Below the pieces are notes generated by a model. The model did no database searches. It saw only the letters and a program-made list of their open reading frames with translations, and was not told the DNA's origin. 48,401 nt of DNA from Candidatus Altarchaeum sp. GTDB taxonomy: Archaea > Altiarchaeota > Altiarchaeia > Altiarchaeales > Altiarchaeaceae. Position 1 is the stretch's first letter; the number at the start of each line of letters is the position of its first letter. Position numbers and translations under genes: made by a program. The stretch lies in assembly GCA_018260615.1 (NCBI GenBank), contig JAGWDQ010000082.1, positions 1 to 48,401 of the forward strand, written 5' to 3'. Below, piece after piece: positions 33,187 to 43,427 of this stretch.

Positions 33187-34402
33187 AAATTTAAATATGG
33201 CTAACAAGAATCTTTTAGTATTGGCAAACAGCTTTTATCATTCAAACTGCAAATCAATAGGAATATACAAAACACAAGTGGATGCAATTGCAGAAAATTT
33301 TAATAGAATTTATGTTATTGCTCCGACACCACATCTTCCGGAATTTTTTGGAAGATTTAAATGGATTCCACAAAGTTGGAAAAAGGGAATAAATCCTATT
33401 GATTATTCTTATGGGAACATATCTGTTTATTTTCCTAACTTTTTTATGCTGCCCATAAATTTTCTACGAGAAAAATATGCCGAAGGCGCATATAAGTCCG
33501 CATTAAAACTTATTTCAAAGGAAAATATAACTTTTGATATAATTCATGCACATTTTGTCTATTATGCAGGATATGTTGGTGCGAAATTGAAAGAGAAATA
33601 CAAAAAACCATTAATTATTACCGGGCACGGAGATGATGTTTATAGTTTGCCATTTAAATATAAACATTTTGAAAAGATGGCAAAATACGCTCTTGGTAAT
33701 GCAGATTATGTAACAACAGTAAGTAAGAGTAATTATGAAAAATTGATTGAGCTTGGGGTGGATAAGGAAAAGGTCACTGTGATTCCTAATAGTTATGATA
33801 AAAATATATTTAAGCCAATCCCGGAAGATTGTAAAGAGGGGTTAAATATTCCAAAAAACAAGAAGATTATTCTTTCTGTTGGTATGTTAGAAGAAATAAA
33901 GGGGCACGAATATTTGATAAAGGCGATGAGAAAAGTTATAGATAAGAGGACAGATGTTTTATCTATTATGGTTGGTAGCGGGCAATTGAAATCAAAATTA
34001 CAGAGATTAATAACTAACTTGAATCTTGATGATTATGTAAAATTAGTTGGTGCAAAACCACATAACGAAATTCCATTGTGGATGAATGCATGCGATTTAT
34101 TTGTTTTGCCGAGTTTAAATGAAGGAAATCCAACAGTGATGTTTGAATGCCTGGGCTGTGGAAAACCTTTTGTAGGAACAACTGTCGGTGGAATTCCTGA
34201 AGTAATAATAAATGACAAATTAGGTTATTTATGTGAGCCAAAAAGTCCGGATGAACTTGCAGAAAAAATTTTACTTGCGATGGAGCGAAAATGGGATAAA
34301 GAATATATTCTGGAATATGCTAAAAAATTCTCATCCGATGAGATAGCAAAGGAAACATTTAAAGTTTATGAAAAAGTAATTGCTAATGGAAAAGAAAAAT
34401 AA
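33173..34402 (+). CDS. Family 4 glycosyltransferase
   Basis: A 409-aa GT-B enzyme with HAHFVYYAGYVGAKL, TGHGDDVY, VTVIPNSYDKNIF, and the C-terminal donor site SLNEGNPTVMFECLGCGKP. A second start at MANKNLL (33197) would remove the overlap with the methyltransferase. The donor and linkage cannot be told. It transfers a hexose to the growing lipid-linked glycan at the cytoplasmic face. Confidence 0.88.
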   Translation: MNKYKNLNMANKNLLVLANSFYHSNCKSIGIYKTQVDAIAENFNRIYVIAPTPHLPEFFGRFKWIPQSWKKGINPIDYSYGNISVYFPNFFMLPINFLREKYAEGAYKSALKLISKENITFDIIHAHFVYYAGYVGAKLKEKYKKPLIITGHGDDVYSLPFKYKHFEKMAKYALGNADYVTTVSKSNYEKLIELGVDKEKVTVIPNSYDKNIFKPIPEDCKEGLNIPKNKKIILSVGMLEEIKGHEYLIKAMRKVIDKRTDVLSIMVGSGQLKSKLQRLITNLNLDDYVKLVGAKPHNEIPLWMNACDLFVLPSLNEGNPTVMFECLGCGKPFVGTTVGGIPEVIINDKLGYLCEPKSPDELAEKILLAMERKWDKEYILEYAKKFSSDEIAKETFKVYEKVIANGKEK

Positions 34403-36302
34403 TGAGTTGAGGGAAAAATGTATTCGTGAAAAAATAAAAGAAAATTTAGATTTGATTGCTGCATTAGGAGGAATTATTCTCGGAATTTTTATTATTTATA
34501 TGTCTCGTGTATATGGAATACACCAGGAGGATATCGGGGGAACGATTTTAATATCTTCATTATTATATGTCCTGTTGAGGAAAAGATTGCTTAAAGCAAA
34601 CGAAATTTTCAATTTCAAGCTAACAAAGAATTTTATATATTTCAATAACATTATCTTTTTCTTTGCTTTAAGTTTAAGCGTATTGCTGCTTTACAATACC
34701 CTTTATTCAAGACCTTTACTTTACTTTATACTCGTTACAGTAGCAATTTGCTCAATTGCTTTTGAAATTCTTTATTCTAACAAAAAACATTCAATAGCAA
34801 TTTTAATTAAAATTCTGCTAATTGGAATAAATTTATATGGAGGAATTTATTATGAATTTCCAGGAAATGTAGTTGGAATAGATACAAGAACGCATAATTT
34901 TATAACCGAGCAAACTATTAAAGAAGGATATATTATTCCGGGACAACCATATTTTAATTTTCCCATATTTCATACACTTGCGGCACAAATGAGTATTTTA
35001 ACTTCTTTAAATGTTTATGATTCAATCTTTTTATCAACAACCTTTTTGTTGGCTTTTTCCATTATCTTTATCTTTTTGCTTGGAAAAGAATTAATTAATA
35101 CAAACGCAGGGCTTTTAGCATCACTATTGTTTGTTTTTGGTGATTGGGTTATTGGCTATTCTCCTGCAATTCCAATGACGCTTGGATTTGTATTTTTTAC
35201 AATAATTTTATATTTGTTTATTAAATGTGTTCCAAAGTCGTTGTACAGAAGAATTATTATCTTTTTTTTATTTGTTGTTTTAATATTGACGCATACTGTT
35301 GCTGCATTTGCATTGCTTGTCACAGCAATATCTCTTTTTGTATTAAAAAATATAAATAAATACATAAATAATCTCTCTGCTAATAAATTTACAATTTTCC
35401 TTGGGACAACAATAATATTTGGAGTGATGCTTTTAGGTTACTGGATGTATGCTTTTGAGTGCCCAACATGTTCGTCATTTCTTGATTATTCCCTAAATGC
35501 TTTGATTACTGGCTTAACAAAGTACAGTGTATTTTCTGGAAATGAAGAACTTGCTACTGTTCAGGAAAAAATATCAACTTATGTTGCTGTCAATTATTTA
35601 GAATATATTCTTGATCATTTAGGATATTTGATGTTTTTGGGAATTGGAATAATTGGAGCATATATTTGGATTAAAGGCAAAGATGAATTCAAATTTCCGA
35701 TATCTGTTACTATGATTATCATTTTTGCGATCATCTACGGATTTTCTCTTGCTGGGGATACATCAATTATGCCAACAAGGTGGTTTATATTTGCATACCT
35801 AATTCTTGCCCTTGTTTTTGCTTATGGACTTTTTAAGTTAATAAATCTAATTAATAAAAGATTTGCAACAATTTCATTTTTAATTATAATTTTTTTAATG
35901 TCTTTTTTCATGATAACCTCAACAGTTTCAAATAGTGACAATCCTTTATATCACAAAGAGCATACAAATTTATGCGCATACAAGCAATCACAATTGCAGG
36001 GAATGTCAACATTCTATAAATTTTTTAATGGAACTTATGGAGAAATAAATCCCGGTCCATTAGGAACAATAAATCCTGATATATTATCTCAAGATTATAA
36101 TTTTAGCAAGGATAGAGGTAAGATGTATACAATATGGAAAGATGCATTTATTTATCCAAGATTATGGACAACATATTATGAAAGAGCAGGATCAGGTGCT
36201 CAATCATATATTCTTGATGGTGAATTTAAAATTAGAGTTGAATTAAACAGCAACGAAATTTATGATAATGGGGAGGTTTGGGGATATGTGATTAAAGATT
36301 AA
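34386..36302 (+). CDS. Multi-span membrane protein, GT-C or polymerase-like
   Basis: About 638 aa from the ATG at 34386 (TTG at 34380 also in frame). Some dozen hydrophobic segments lie between residues 18 and 515, and a soluble tail follows. A loop motif GIDTRTHNFIT after the fifth or sixth segment resembles the acidic first loop of GT-C enzymes. The tail (YDNGEVWGYVI) recalls archaeal surface-glycan membrane proteins. It could be an oligosaccharide transferase-like enzyme, a polymerase or a sugar transferase using lipid-linked donors. Overlaps the GT4 gene. Confidence 0.72.
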   Translation: MEKKNNELREKCIREKIKENLDLIAALGGIILGIFIIYMSRVYGIHQEDIGGTILISSLLYVLLRKRLLKANEIFNFKLTKNFIYFNNIIFFFALSLSVLLLYNTLYSRPLLYFILVTVAICSIAFEILYSNKKHSIAILIKILLIGINLYGGIYYEFPGNVVGIDTRTHNFITEQTIKEGYIIPGQPYFNFPIFHTLAAQMSILTSLNVYDSIFLSTTFLLAFSIIFIFLLGKELINTNAGLLASLLFVFGDWVIGYSPAIPMTLGFVFFTIILYLFIKCVPKSLYRRIIIFFLFVVLILTHTVAAFALLVTAISLFVLKNINKYINNLSANKFTIFLGTTIIFGVMLLGYWMYAFECPTCSSFLDYSLNALITGLTKYSVFSGNEELATVQEKISTYVAVNYLEYILDHLGYLMFLGIGIIGAYIWIKGKDEFKFPISVTMIIIFAIIYGFSLAGDTSIMPTRWFIFAYLILALVFAYGLFKLINLINKRFATISFLIIIFLMSFFMITSTVSNSDNPLYHKEHTNLCAYKQSQLQGMSTFYKFFNGTYGEINPGPLGTINPDILSQDYNFSKDRGKMYTIWKDAFIYPRLWTTYYERAGSGAQSYILDGEFKIRVELNSNEIYDNGEVWGYVIKD

Positions 36303-36371
36303 AACGAAAAAATAGGATATTAATTTATTCTGATTAATTTTAAATTAAATCAAAACATAATTAATAAACAA
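36303..36371 (+). promoter_or_regulatory. AT-rich gap, possible internal promoter
   Basis: This 69-bp spacer contains TTAATTTATT and TTTAAATTAAAT and is one of the wider gaps in the cluster. An internal TATA box is plausible, not shown. Confidence 0.3.
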
Positions 36372-37637
36372 ATGGTATTAAAAATGAATATTTTAATGAT
36401 TGGACCATACAAGCCAAAAGTTGGCGGGGTTTCTCATGTAGTGCAAGCATTGGCAAAGCAATTTTCATCTGATCATAATGTATTTGTTGTAGATATAGGG
36501 GATGGAGGAGTGCGAAATGGATTTGGGTATTGGAAAGACTACAATATTGATGTCTATACAGAGCGGTTTTACCCTGTAAACTACTTATACTTACCAATTC
36601 AGATGATTATTCAAACAACAAAAAGAGCAATGTTACTACGGAAAAGGGCGGATTTATATCACACTCATGGAGAGTTTTACTCAGGTATTGGATTTATAGA
36701 TAAAAGAAAACCTCTGGTCCTGACGATGCATGGATATCCTGCACTCGAACAAGTAGCCAGCGGTAGAATAAAACCAAATTCAATTCAGTTTAAATTCATA
36801 ATGTGGGTGACAAAGAAGGTTGTGCAGAGGGCAGATGCTGTGATTGCTGTTGATTCCACATTAGAAAATTGGATTAGAACAAGTTTGGATTGTAATACAA
36901 ATAAATTATTTGTAGTGCCTAATGGAGTAGATACCAAAAAATTCGATTTTAATGGCATAAATTCTACAGAAATTGACAGAATTAGGAAAAATTATGGTTT
37001 GAAAGATAATCAGAAACTCATTGTTTGTATTAGAAGGTTTGCTCCCAAGAATGGAGTTGAAAATGTACTTGAGGGATTTATTGAATATCTGACCAGAAAT
37101 AAAGATTCAGATGCAGTTCTTTTATTGGGAGGGGGCGGACCATTGAAATCTGATTTTGAAAATAAGATAAAAAAACATAATCTTAAAAATAAGATCATAC
37201 TAGAAGATACTATACTTCACGACAATATTCCCTCATATTACAATGCAGCAGATATTATACTAAACTCTTTTACTCATATTCCTTTTGTTGAGGAGTTTCC
37301 AGTTCATAGTGTTAAAGAAGCATTGAAGAAAGGACGACCAATATGTACAAGTTTAACTACTGTAGAGGCCCTATCAATGGGTAAACCAGTAATATTATCG
37401 ACAGTTGGTGGAACATACAAAAGAGTTGATTTCAATGATTTTGGAGTTATAGTATCAGACAAAAACCCCAAAGAAATATCTGATGCAATAGAAAAAATTT
37501 TAGACAATTATGAAAAAGCAAAGGAGATGGGCATAAATGCCAGAGAATACATAGTGAACAATAGGGATTGGGCAGTTATAGCAAATAAAGTAATGAATGT
37601 TTATAATTTTGCAATAGAAAACCAAACAAAGAAATGA
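36372..37637 (+). CDS. Family 4 glycosyltransferase
   Basis: A 421-aa protein starting near GPYKPKVGGVSHVVQAL, the typical GT4 acceptor loop. It has HTHGEFYSGIGFI, VPNGVDTKKF and VCIRRFAPKNGVEN. The donor loop (EEFPVHSVKEALKKGRPI, TTVEALSMGKPVI) has an extra segment before the canonical EALSMGKPVI. A second ATG at 36384 would remove four residues. The stop overlaps the next start (ATGA). Confidence 0.86.
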   Translation: MVLKMNILMIGPYKPKVGGVSHVVQALAKQFSSDHNVFVVDIGDGGVRNGFGYWKDYNIDVYTERFYPVNYLYLPIQMIIQTTKRAMLLRKRADLYHTHGEFYSGIGFIDKRKPLVLTMHGYPALEQVASGRIKPNSIQFKFIMWVTKKVVQRADAVIAVDSTLENWIRTSLDCNTNKLFVVPNGVDTKKFDFNGINSTEIDRIRKNYGLKDNQKLIVCIRRFAPKNGVENVLEGFIEYLTRNKDSDAVLLLGGGGPLKSDFENKIKKHNLKNKIILEDTILHDNIPSYYNAADIILNSFTHIPFVEEFPVHSVKEALKKGRPICTSLTTVEALSMGKPVILSTVGGTYKRVDFNDFGVIVSDKNPKEISDAIEKILDNYEKAKEMGINAREYIVNNRDWAVIANKVMNVYNFAIENQTKK

Positions 37638-38701
37638 AAAAAATATGCATAGTCGTTGGAACAAGACCGGAAATAACAAAGTTATCGCCCTTAATTAGAG
37701 CGTTGAATAAGAATATTTATTGTCTTTTACATACGGGTCAACATTACTCCTATAATATGGATAAAGTTTTCTTTGATGAAATGAATATTAAAGAACCGGA
37801 AATTAAACTAAATACAATTTCTACGGGACATCAAGGTAAACAAACAGCTGAGATGATTGAAAAGATAGAGCAAAACCTCACAAAAAACGATTTTTCCGGA
37901 TTGATTGTATTAGGAGACACCAATAGCGGATTAGCAGGTGCATTAGTTGCTGCAAAACTTGGAATTCCAGTCATTCACATAGAAGCAGGTATGAGATCTT
38001 ATAACCGAAGAATGCCCGAAGAAATAAACCGGGTTGTCATGGATCATATTTCAGATTATTTATTTGTACCTTCTGTAGCCCAGAGAAAGATCCTATACTC
38101 AGAGGGTATCCGAAAAGGTGTTTATATAGTGGGGGATGTATCTTATGATTCATTAAAGGATAATATATTGATCGCAAGAAAGAAATCCTATATTTTGGAT
38201 AAATTACAACTCAAAAAAAGAGATTATTATCTTCTTACATTACATCGAAAAGAAAATGTTGATGACAAAAAAAGGTTAGCTAAACTTATATCGGGAATCA
38301 CTTCAATAAATGGTAAAATAATATATCCTATTCATCCTAGAACAAAAAATAATCTGGAATTGTTTAATTTGTTTGATAATTTAAAAAAAAGCAATGTGGA
38401 ATTGATTGAACCTTTAGGTTATCTGGATATGCTTAATCTTGAAGAAAATGCAAAAAAAATATTAACTGATTCGGGCGGGGTGCAAAAAGAAGCGTATTAT
38501 CTTGGCATACCCTGTATCACCTTGAGGATGGAAACTGAATGGATAGATACTCTTAAATGCCACAGAAATATTCTGGTTGGATCTGATAAAAACAAACTTT
38601 TAAAAGCAGTGATGACTAAACCAGTATACAAAAAAGTATATCTTAAAAAGAGCCCAACAAAAATCATTATATCAAATCTAAAATCATTAAAGTTAATTTA
38701 G
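37634..38701 (+). CDS. wecB: UDP-N-acetylglucosamine 2-epimerase (non-hydrolysing type)
   Basis: A 355-aa protein with VVGTRPEITKLSPL, HTGQHYSYNMDKVFF, IHIEAGMRSYNRRMPEE and TDSGGVQKEAYYLGIP, the defining WecB motifs. It makes UDP-ManNAc for the glycan. Hydrolysing relatives (NeuC, LegG) are an alternative, given the LegB-like gene downstream, but the motifs fit WecB better. Coupled by a 4-nt overlap to the GT4 gene. Confidence 0.88.
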   Translation: MKKICIVVGTRPEITKLSPLIRALNKNIYCLLHTGQHYSYNMDKVFFDEMNIKEPEIKLNTISTGHQGKQTAEMIEKIEQNLTKNDFSGLIVLGDTNSGLAGALVAAKLGIPVIHIEAGMRSYNRRMPEEINRVVMDHISDYLFVPSVAQRKILYSEGIRKGVYIVGDVSYDSLKDNILIARKKSYILDKLQLKKRDYYLLTLHRKENVDDKKRLAKLISGITSINGKIIYPIHPRTKNNLELFNLFDNLKKSNVELIEPLGYLDMLNLEENAKKILTDSGGVQKEAYYLGIPCITLRMETEWIDTLKCHRNILVGSDKNKLLKAVMTKPVYKKVYLKKSPTKIIISNLKSLKLI

Positions 38702-38730
38702 AATTATTCGCACATTAAAAATAAGATAAC

Positions 38731-39822
38731 ATGGCCAAAAAAATAAAGTTACTGATGTTCGTGCCATACAGTATCCATCCAATGAATGCTGCACCTGCAA
38801 TAAGGGCATACAAACTGTATCATGCATTAAAAAAGATAGTAGATGTAACTTTGATTTCCCGCCCATCATACAATTTCATGCCGAATTATTCTAAAATAGG
38901 ATATTTAAACTTTTTATTATCATTATTTGGGCAGATGTCATCTGAAATAATTCAATTAATTAAAAAAAATAAAATAGATTATGTTTACATAGAAGCATTT
39001 GGTGCACCTTTGCATAGTTTTGATTATGTATTTTTAAATGCACTAAAAAAGAGAGACATACCCATATTTCCATTTATCATGGATACCTATTGGAAATACC
39101 CCGAAATATTTAAGCGAAATGCGCAATCAGATAAATATTGTCAGATGGAATACGGATGGTATCTTAAAAATGCTACGGCATTACTATTTCCAAGTGAAAC
39201 TATGGCAAATACTGTTAATTTTCCAGAAAAATTTGCTCTTCCGCCTGCTGGAGACCCATCAAGATGTTTAAATCAAAAATTACCAGATAATAAAAACATA
39301 ACATATATGGGAGAAATATCTCCCGCAATGGGAATTGATATCCTAATGAAATCTATAGAAATTGTGATCAAAAAACAGCCGGATGCGCAGTTCACTATTG
39401 TTGGTCATGAGAATAAAGAGCTTATGGTTAAATGTAAAAACAAAAATTACATAACTTTTATGATCAACAAGACATATAAAGACATTCCCAATATCCTGTC
39501 AGATACTTACGCAACTATTATCCCTCGTCAAGTAAACCCCTACAATGATTTTGCAATGCCTGTGAAATTATTAGATTACATGTCTTCTGGAAGACCCGTC
39601 ATTACAACAAATTGTCACGAAACGGCAAGATTTATACAAGAAAACAACTGCGGGATTATTACGGAGGACAACCCCAACAGTATTGCAAAAGGGATTTTAA
39701 AATTACTTGAAAATCGGGATTTAGCAGAGATATATGGCAAAAATGCGTTTTTAGCGATTAAAAATAAACATTCATGGAAACACCGGGCAGAAGAACTTGT
39801 AAAGATAATGGAAAAGTATTAA
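38731..39822 (+). CDS. GT-B glycosyltransferase
   Basis: A 363-aa protein with the Rossmann segment MFVPYSIHPMNAAPAIRAY, a mid-protein YMGEISPAMGIDILMKS and the C-terminal FAMPVKLLDYMSSGRPVI, normal for GT4. The order and spacing with 37634 and 39885 suggest one transcription unit, with a 62-bp AT-rich gap after it. Substrates unknown. Confidence 0.84.
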   Translation: MAKKIKLLMFVPYSIHPMNAAPAIRAYKLYHALKKIVDVTLISRPSYNFMPNYSKIGYLNFLLSLFGQMSSEIIQLIKKNKIDYVYIEAFGAPLHSFDYVFLNALKKRDIPIFPFIMDTYWKYPEIFKRNAQSDKYCQMEYGWYLKNATALLFPSETMANTVNFPEKFALPPAGDPSRCLNQKLPDNKNITYMGEISPAMGIDILMKSIEIVIKKQPDAQFTIVGHENKELMVKCKNKNYITFMINKTYKDIPNILSDTYATIIPRQVNPYNDFAMPVKLLDYMSSGRPVITTNCHETARFIQENNCGIITEDNPNSIAKGILKLLENRDLAEIYGKNAFLAIKNKHSWKHRAEELVKIMEKY

Positions 39823-39884
39823 TAATCTGTGAAAATCAGTTTAAAAAATAAAGAGTAAAATCAATATATTGAAAAATTATTAAA

Positions 39885-41012
39885 ATGAGGATTTGTTATA
39901 TTGCACACGCATGTAGTCCCCATGTTTATAGGTGGGCGGAATGGTTTACAAAAAGAGGGCACGAAGTCCACATTATTTCACCCGTATTGCCATCAGAAGT
40001 TCCGGATGAATTAAAAGATGTTTACCTTCATGAACTAAATTTTGATAATTATTCTTCATTCATAAAAATACTTCCATTCAAATCAATATGGTTAACTATA
40101 TTTTCATGTAGAAAAATTATAAAAGAAATTAAACCAGATATTGTCCAGGGGATTGATATAACTGATTTTGGTCTTCCAGCATTATTTTGTGGGGATTATC
40201 CAAATAGTGTTTCTGCGTGGGGTTCTGATGTGTTGATATATCCAAAGAGGTCAATGATAACTAGGTTAATTGTGAAATTCGTAGCGAAAAGAGCAGAGTT
40301 AATACATTCTTTTGCATATAATCTAACTGATGAATTAATTTCATTTGGAGCAGATAAAGAAAGGATATTTACTATTTCACCTACTATATGTATTGAAAAT
40401 TTTAATATTGCGGTGAATGGTTCAAAAATAAGGAAATCTTTGGGGTGGGAAAATAACCCTGTTGTGATAAGTGTAAGGGATTTTGCACCAGTTTATAATA
40501 TTGAGTGTTTAATCAATGCAGTACCTACCATAATCAAAGAGATTCCTGATGCTAAGTTTTTAATAAAAGGCATAGGTCCATTGGAAGATAAACTGAAAAA
40601 TATGATTAAAGAAATAGGAATTTCAGATAGTGTTAAAATCATGGGACATGTTCCATATAAAGAACTTCCAAAGTATCTTGCGTGCGCAGATGTTTATGTC
40701 TCAACCGCATTATCCGAGGGTTTAGGCATCGCAAACCTTGAATCAATAGCCTGTGGCATACCTGCTGTTTTAACTGATATAACATCAGATAGAAATTTAA
40801 TAAAAGCCGGTTTGAATGTGCATTTATTTCCAGTTAAAAATTCAAAAATTTTAGCTGAAAAAATAATTTATTTAATCAAGAATAAACAAAGAGAAGAGAT
40901 CAAAAAAGAGAATTTTGAAATCATTAAAGAGCATTATGATTTTGATAAAAACATGGAAAAGATTAAAAAATTATACGAAGATCTGATCGAAAAACACAAA
41001 AAAATGAAATGA
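39885..41012 (+). CDS. Family 4 glycosyltransferase
   Basis: A 375-aa GT4 protein with HACSPHVYRWAEWFTKRG, VSAWGSDVL, ISPTICIENF and STALSEGLGIANLESIACG (donor-site EGxGIxxLE). The end overlaps the following GT2 gene by 4 nt (ATGA). Likely adds one sugar of the repeat unit. Confidence 0.87.
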   Translation: MRICYIAHACSPHVYRWAEWFTKRGHEVHIISPVLPSEVPDELKDVYLHELNFDNYSSFIKILPFKSIWLTIFSCRKIIKEIKPDIVQGIDITDFGLPALFCGDYPNSVSAWGSDVLIYPKRSMITRLIVKFVAKRAELIHSFAYNLTDELISFGADKERIFTISPTICIENFNIAVNGSKIRKSLGWENNPVVISVRDFAPVYNIECLINAVPTIIKEIPDAKFLIKGIGPLEDKLKNMIKEIGISDSVKIMGHVPYKELPKYLACADVYVSTALSEGLGIANLESIACGIPAVLTDITSDRNLIKAGLNVHLFPVKNSKILAEKIIYLIKNKQREEIKKENFEIIKEHYDFDKNMEKIKKLYEDLIEKHKKMK

Positions 41013-41632
41013 AAGCAAGTTTAATCATCCCCACATACAACGAAGAAAAAACGATAAAAGAAGTAATTGAAAAATCAAAAAAATATGTAGATGAAATCAT
41101 TCTTGTGGATGGTGCAAGTACAGATGACACATACAACATAATAAAAAACATAAATGACCAAAAAATCAAAATAATAAGGCACAAAAAAAGATTGGGCGTC
41201 ACACAAGCCAGAATAGACGGAATGGAAAAAGCAGAAAATGAGATTATAATATTCATGGACGCTGATGCGCAGCATAACCCCAAAGACATACTCAAACTTC
41301 TGAAAAAGATAGACCAATGCGATCTTGTTCTTGGCACAAGAGATGAACTTCCGAGATTGGGGGAAAGAATAATGGCTTATGTATGTAAAGTAAAGGATGC
41401 TACAACAGGGTTCAGGGCGTTTAAAAAAAGCAATCTTAAAGAAATCCTGAAAAAAGAAGAATATTGGGGTGCAGACACAATTTTAAGGGCAAAAAATGCA
41501 GGCCTTAAGGTATGTGAAGTGCCAATAGAAGTAAATAAAAGAATATACGGGAAAACAACACTCGCCGGCATCAATGTCTTTTTAAAAAGTTTGAGGTTTA
41601 TGATTAAATGGAGAATTCAAACATTTATATGA
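41009..41632 (+). CDS. Family 2 glycosyltransferase, short (dolichol-phosphate mannose synthase-like)
   Basis: A 207-aa protein without membrane anchor: SLIIPTYNEEKTIKEVI, LVDGASTDDT and the metal site FMDADAQHNP. A lone catalytic domain of this size is typical of archaeal Dpm1-like enzymes, which charge a polyprenyl phosphate. Translationally coupled to the GT4 gene; a 36-bp gap follows. Confidence 0.87.
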   Translation: MKASLIIPTYNEEKTIKEVIEKSKKYVDEIILVDGASTDDTYNIIKNINDQKIKIIRHKKRLGVTQARIDGMEKAENEIIIFMDADAQHNPKDILKLLKKIDQCDLVLGTRDELPRLGERIMAYVCKVKDATTGFRAFKKSNLKEILKKEEYWGADTILRAKNAGLKVCEVPIEVNKRIYGKTTLAGINVFLKSLRFMIKWRIQTFI

Positions 41633-41668
41633 AAATTTAATTGATAAATACAAAAACAAACACAAAAA

Positions 41669-42661
41669 ATGAACTGGAAAAATAAAAAGGTCTTGGTTAC
41701 CGGAGCAGGCGGATTTATAGGAAGTCATTTAACTGAAAGATTAGTTGAATTAGGGGCAGATGTCTCTGCACTTGTAAGATATAATTCAAGAAATGACTGG
41801 GGAATGATTGAACTTTTTCCTGAGGAAACAAAGGAAAAAATAAATGTTATAACCGGAGATATAAAAGATAGTGATGCTATGAGATGGGCGGCAAAAGATG
41901 TTGATATTATTTTTCATCTTGCTGCACTTATACCGATTCCTTATTCCTATATTCACCCAAGGGAGTCAATTGAGACAAATACAATAGGAACACTGAATGT
42001 TCTTATGGCTGCAAAAGAAAATAATGTTGAAAGAATGATTCACACATCAACTTCCGAAACTTATGGAACTGCACAGTATGTCCCAATTGATGAAAAACAT
42101 CCATTACAGGGACAGTCGCCGTATTCAGCAAGTAAAATCAGTGCGGATAAAATCGCCGAATCATTTTATTTATCTTATGGGCTGCCCGTTGCGACTATTC
42201 GCCCGTTTAATACTTACGGACCAAGACAATCAGCAAGAGCTGTGATTCCAACAATTATAACTCAGGCATTAACAAAAAATGAAGTTTTCATTGGTTCAAA
42301 ACACCCGAGAAGGGATCTAACTTATGTATCAGATACTGTTGAGGGCTTTATTAAAATTGCTGAAGCAGATAAAAGTGTTTTAGGCGAAGTAATTAATATC
42401 GGCTCAAATTTTGAAATATCAATAGGTGATTTAGCAAATAAAATTGTCTCCTTAATTGATAAAAATATAAAAATTAAATTTGATGAATCAAGAGTGAGAC
42501 CAGAAAAAAGCGAGGTTGAACGACTTTGGGTTAATAATACAAAGGCAAAAAAAATGCTCGGATGGTGTCCAAACATTTCACTTGATGAAGGCCTAAAAAA
42601 GACAATTGACTGGATATCAGATAATCTTAGTAAATATAAAGCAAATATCTATAATGTGTAA
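41669..42661 (+). CDS. legB: NAD-dependent sugar-nucleotide 4,6-dehydratase, LegB-like
   Basis: A 330-aa extended SDR with VTGAGGFIGSHL and the catalytic SPYSASK (Tyr-x-x-x-Lys). The segments TSTSETYGTAQYVP and RPFNTYGPRQSARAVIP closely recall LegB, which acts on GDP-GlcNAc in legionaminic acid synthesis. A nucleotidyltransferase follows 9 bp later, as in PtmE/LegB pairs. LegC, LegI and LegF are not in the window, so a different 4-keto-6-deoxy sugar is also possible. Confidence 0.8.
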   Translation: MNWKNKKVLVTGAGGFIGSHLTERLVELGADVSALVRYNSRNDWGMIELFPEETKEKINVITGDIKDSDAMRWAAKDVDIIFHLAALIPIPYSYIHPRESIETNTIGTLNVLMAAKENNVERMIHTSTSETYGTAQYVPIDEKHPLQGQSPYSASKISADKIAESFYLSYGLPVATIRPFNTYGPRQSARAVIPTIITQALTKNEVFIGSKHPRRDLTYVSDTVEGFIKIAEADKSVLGEVINIGSNFEISIGDLANKIVSLIDKNIKIKFDESRVRPEKSEVERLWVNNTKAKKMLGWCPNISLDEGLKKTIDWISDNLSKYKANIYNV

Positions 42662-42670
42662 TGTATAAAA

Positions 42671-43387
42671 ATGAAAGCAGTAATTTTAGCAGGTGGGAAA
42701 GGAACAAGGTTAAGACCATTTACTTATGCAATACCAAAACCTTTAATGCCAATTGGAGAACAACCAATAATTGAAATCATTTTAAGGCAGTTAAAGAATA
42801 ATGGTTTTAATGATATTATAATATCAACTGGCTATAAGGAAAATTTAATAAGGATGTTTCTTAATGGTGCAGATAAAAAGTACGGTTTAAATATTAAATA
42901 TTCAAATGAAAATGAACCGCTTGGAACGGTGGGTTCACTTTCACTCATCAGGGATGAATTAAATGAGGATTTTATTCTTATGAATGGAGATACCTTATGC
43001 ACAGTAAACTACAATGAACTTATGAAATATCACAAAAAATCTAACAATATGGCAACAATAACTCTTTGTAAAAAAGACATTAAAATTGACTTTGGCGTTG
43101 TCCAATTAGAGGGAAACAATAATATAGTTAATTACATTGAGAAGCCGACTCATTCGTATTTTGTAAGTATAGGGGTTTATGTTTTTAAACCGGATGTCTT
43201 AAAATATATTCCTGATGGAAGATTGGATTTTCCTGATTTAGTTAAGATTCTTATAAAAAACAATGAAAAAGTTGGAGGATATATTTTTGATGGTTACTGG
43301 CAGGATATTGGAAGGAGCGAGGATTATATGAAGGCTAATGAAGAGTTTGAAAAAATTTACGAAAAATTTGGCATTTGCGAAAAATAA
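42671..43387 (+). CDS. Sugar-1-phosphate nucleotidyltransferase (PtmE/RfbA-like)
   Basis: A 238-aa protein with the signature ILAGGKGTRLRPFTY and KPLMPIG, GTVGSL and LMNGDTLC. It makes an NDP-sugar from NTP and a sugar 1-phosphate. Next to the LegB-like gene it may supply GDP-GlcN(Ac), as PtmE does in Campylobacter; glucose-1-phosphate is the other main option. It is the last gene of the forward cluster. Confidence 0.84.
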   Translation: MKAVILAGGKGTRLRPFTYAIPKPLMPIGEQPIIEIILRQLKNNGFNDIIISTGYKENLIRMFLNGADKKYGLNIKYSNENEPLGTVGSLSLIRDELNEDFILMNGDTLCTVNYNELMKYHKKSNNMATITLCKKDIKIDFGVVQLEGNNNIVNYIEKPTHSYFVSIGVYVFKPDVLKYIPDGRLDFPDLVKILIKNNEKVGGYIFDGYWQDIGRSEDYMKANEEFEKIYEKFGICEK

Positions 43388-43393
43388 AAGAGA

Positions 43394-43413
43394 GAAAATT
43401 ATCAGATAATTTC
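43394..43413. terminator. Possible bidirectional terminator between convergent genes
   Basis: An AAATTATC/GATAATTT inverted repeat with almost no loop sits in the 40-bp gap between the ends of two convergent genes. The position is right; the stem is weak. Confidence 0.35.
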
Positions 43414-43427
43414 AGACAGATTCTATT

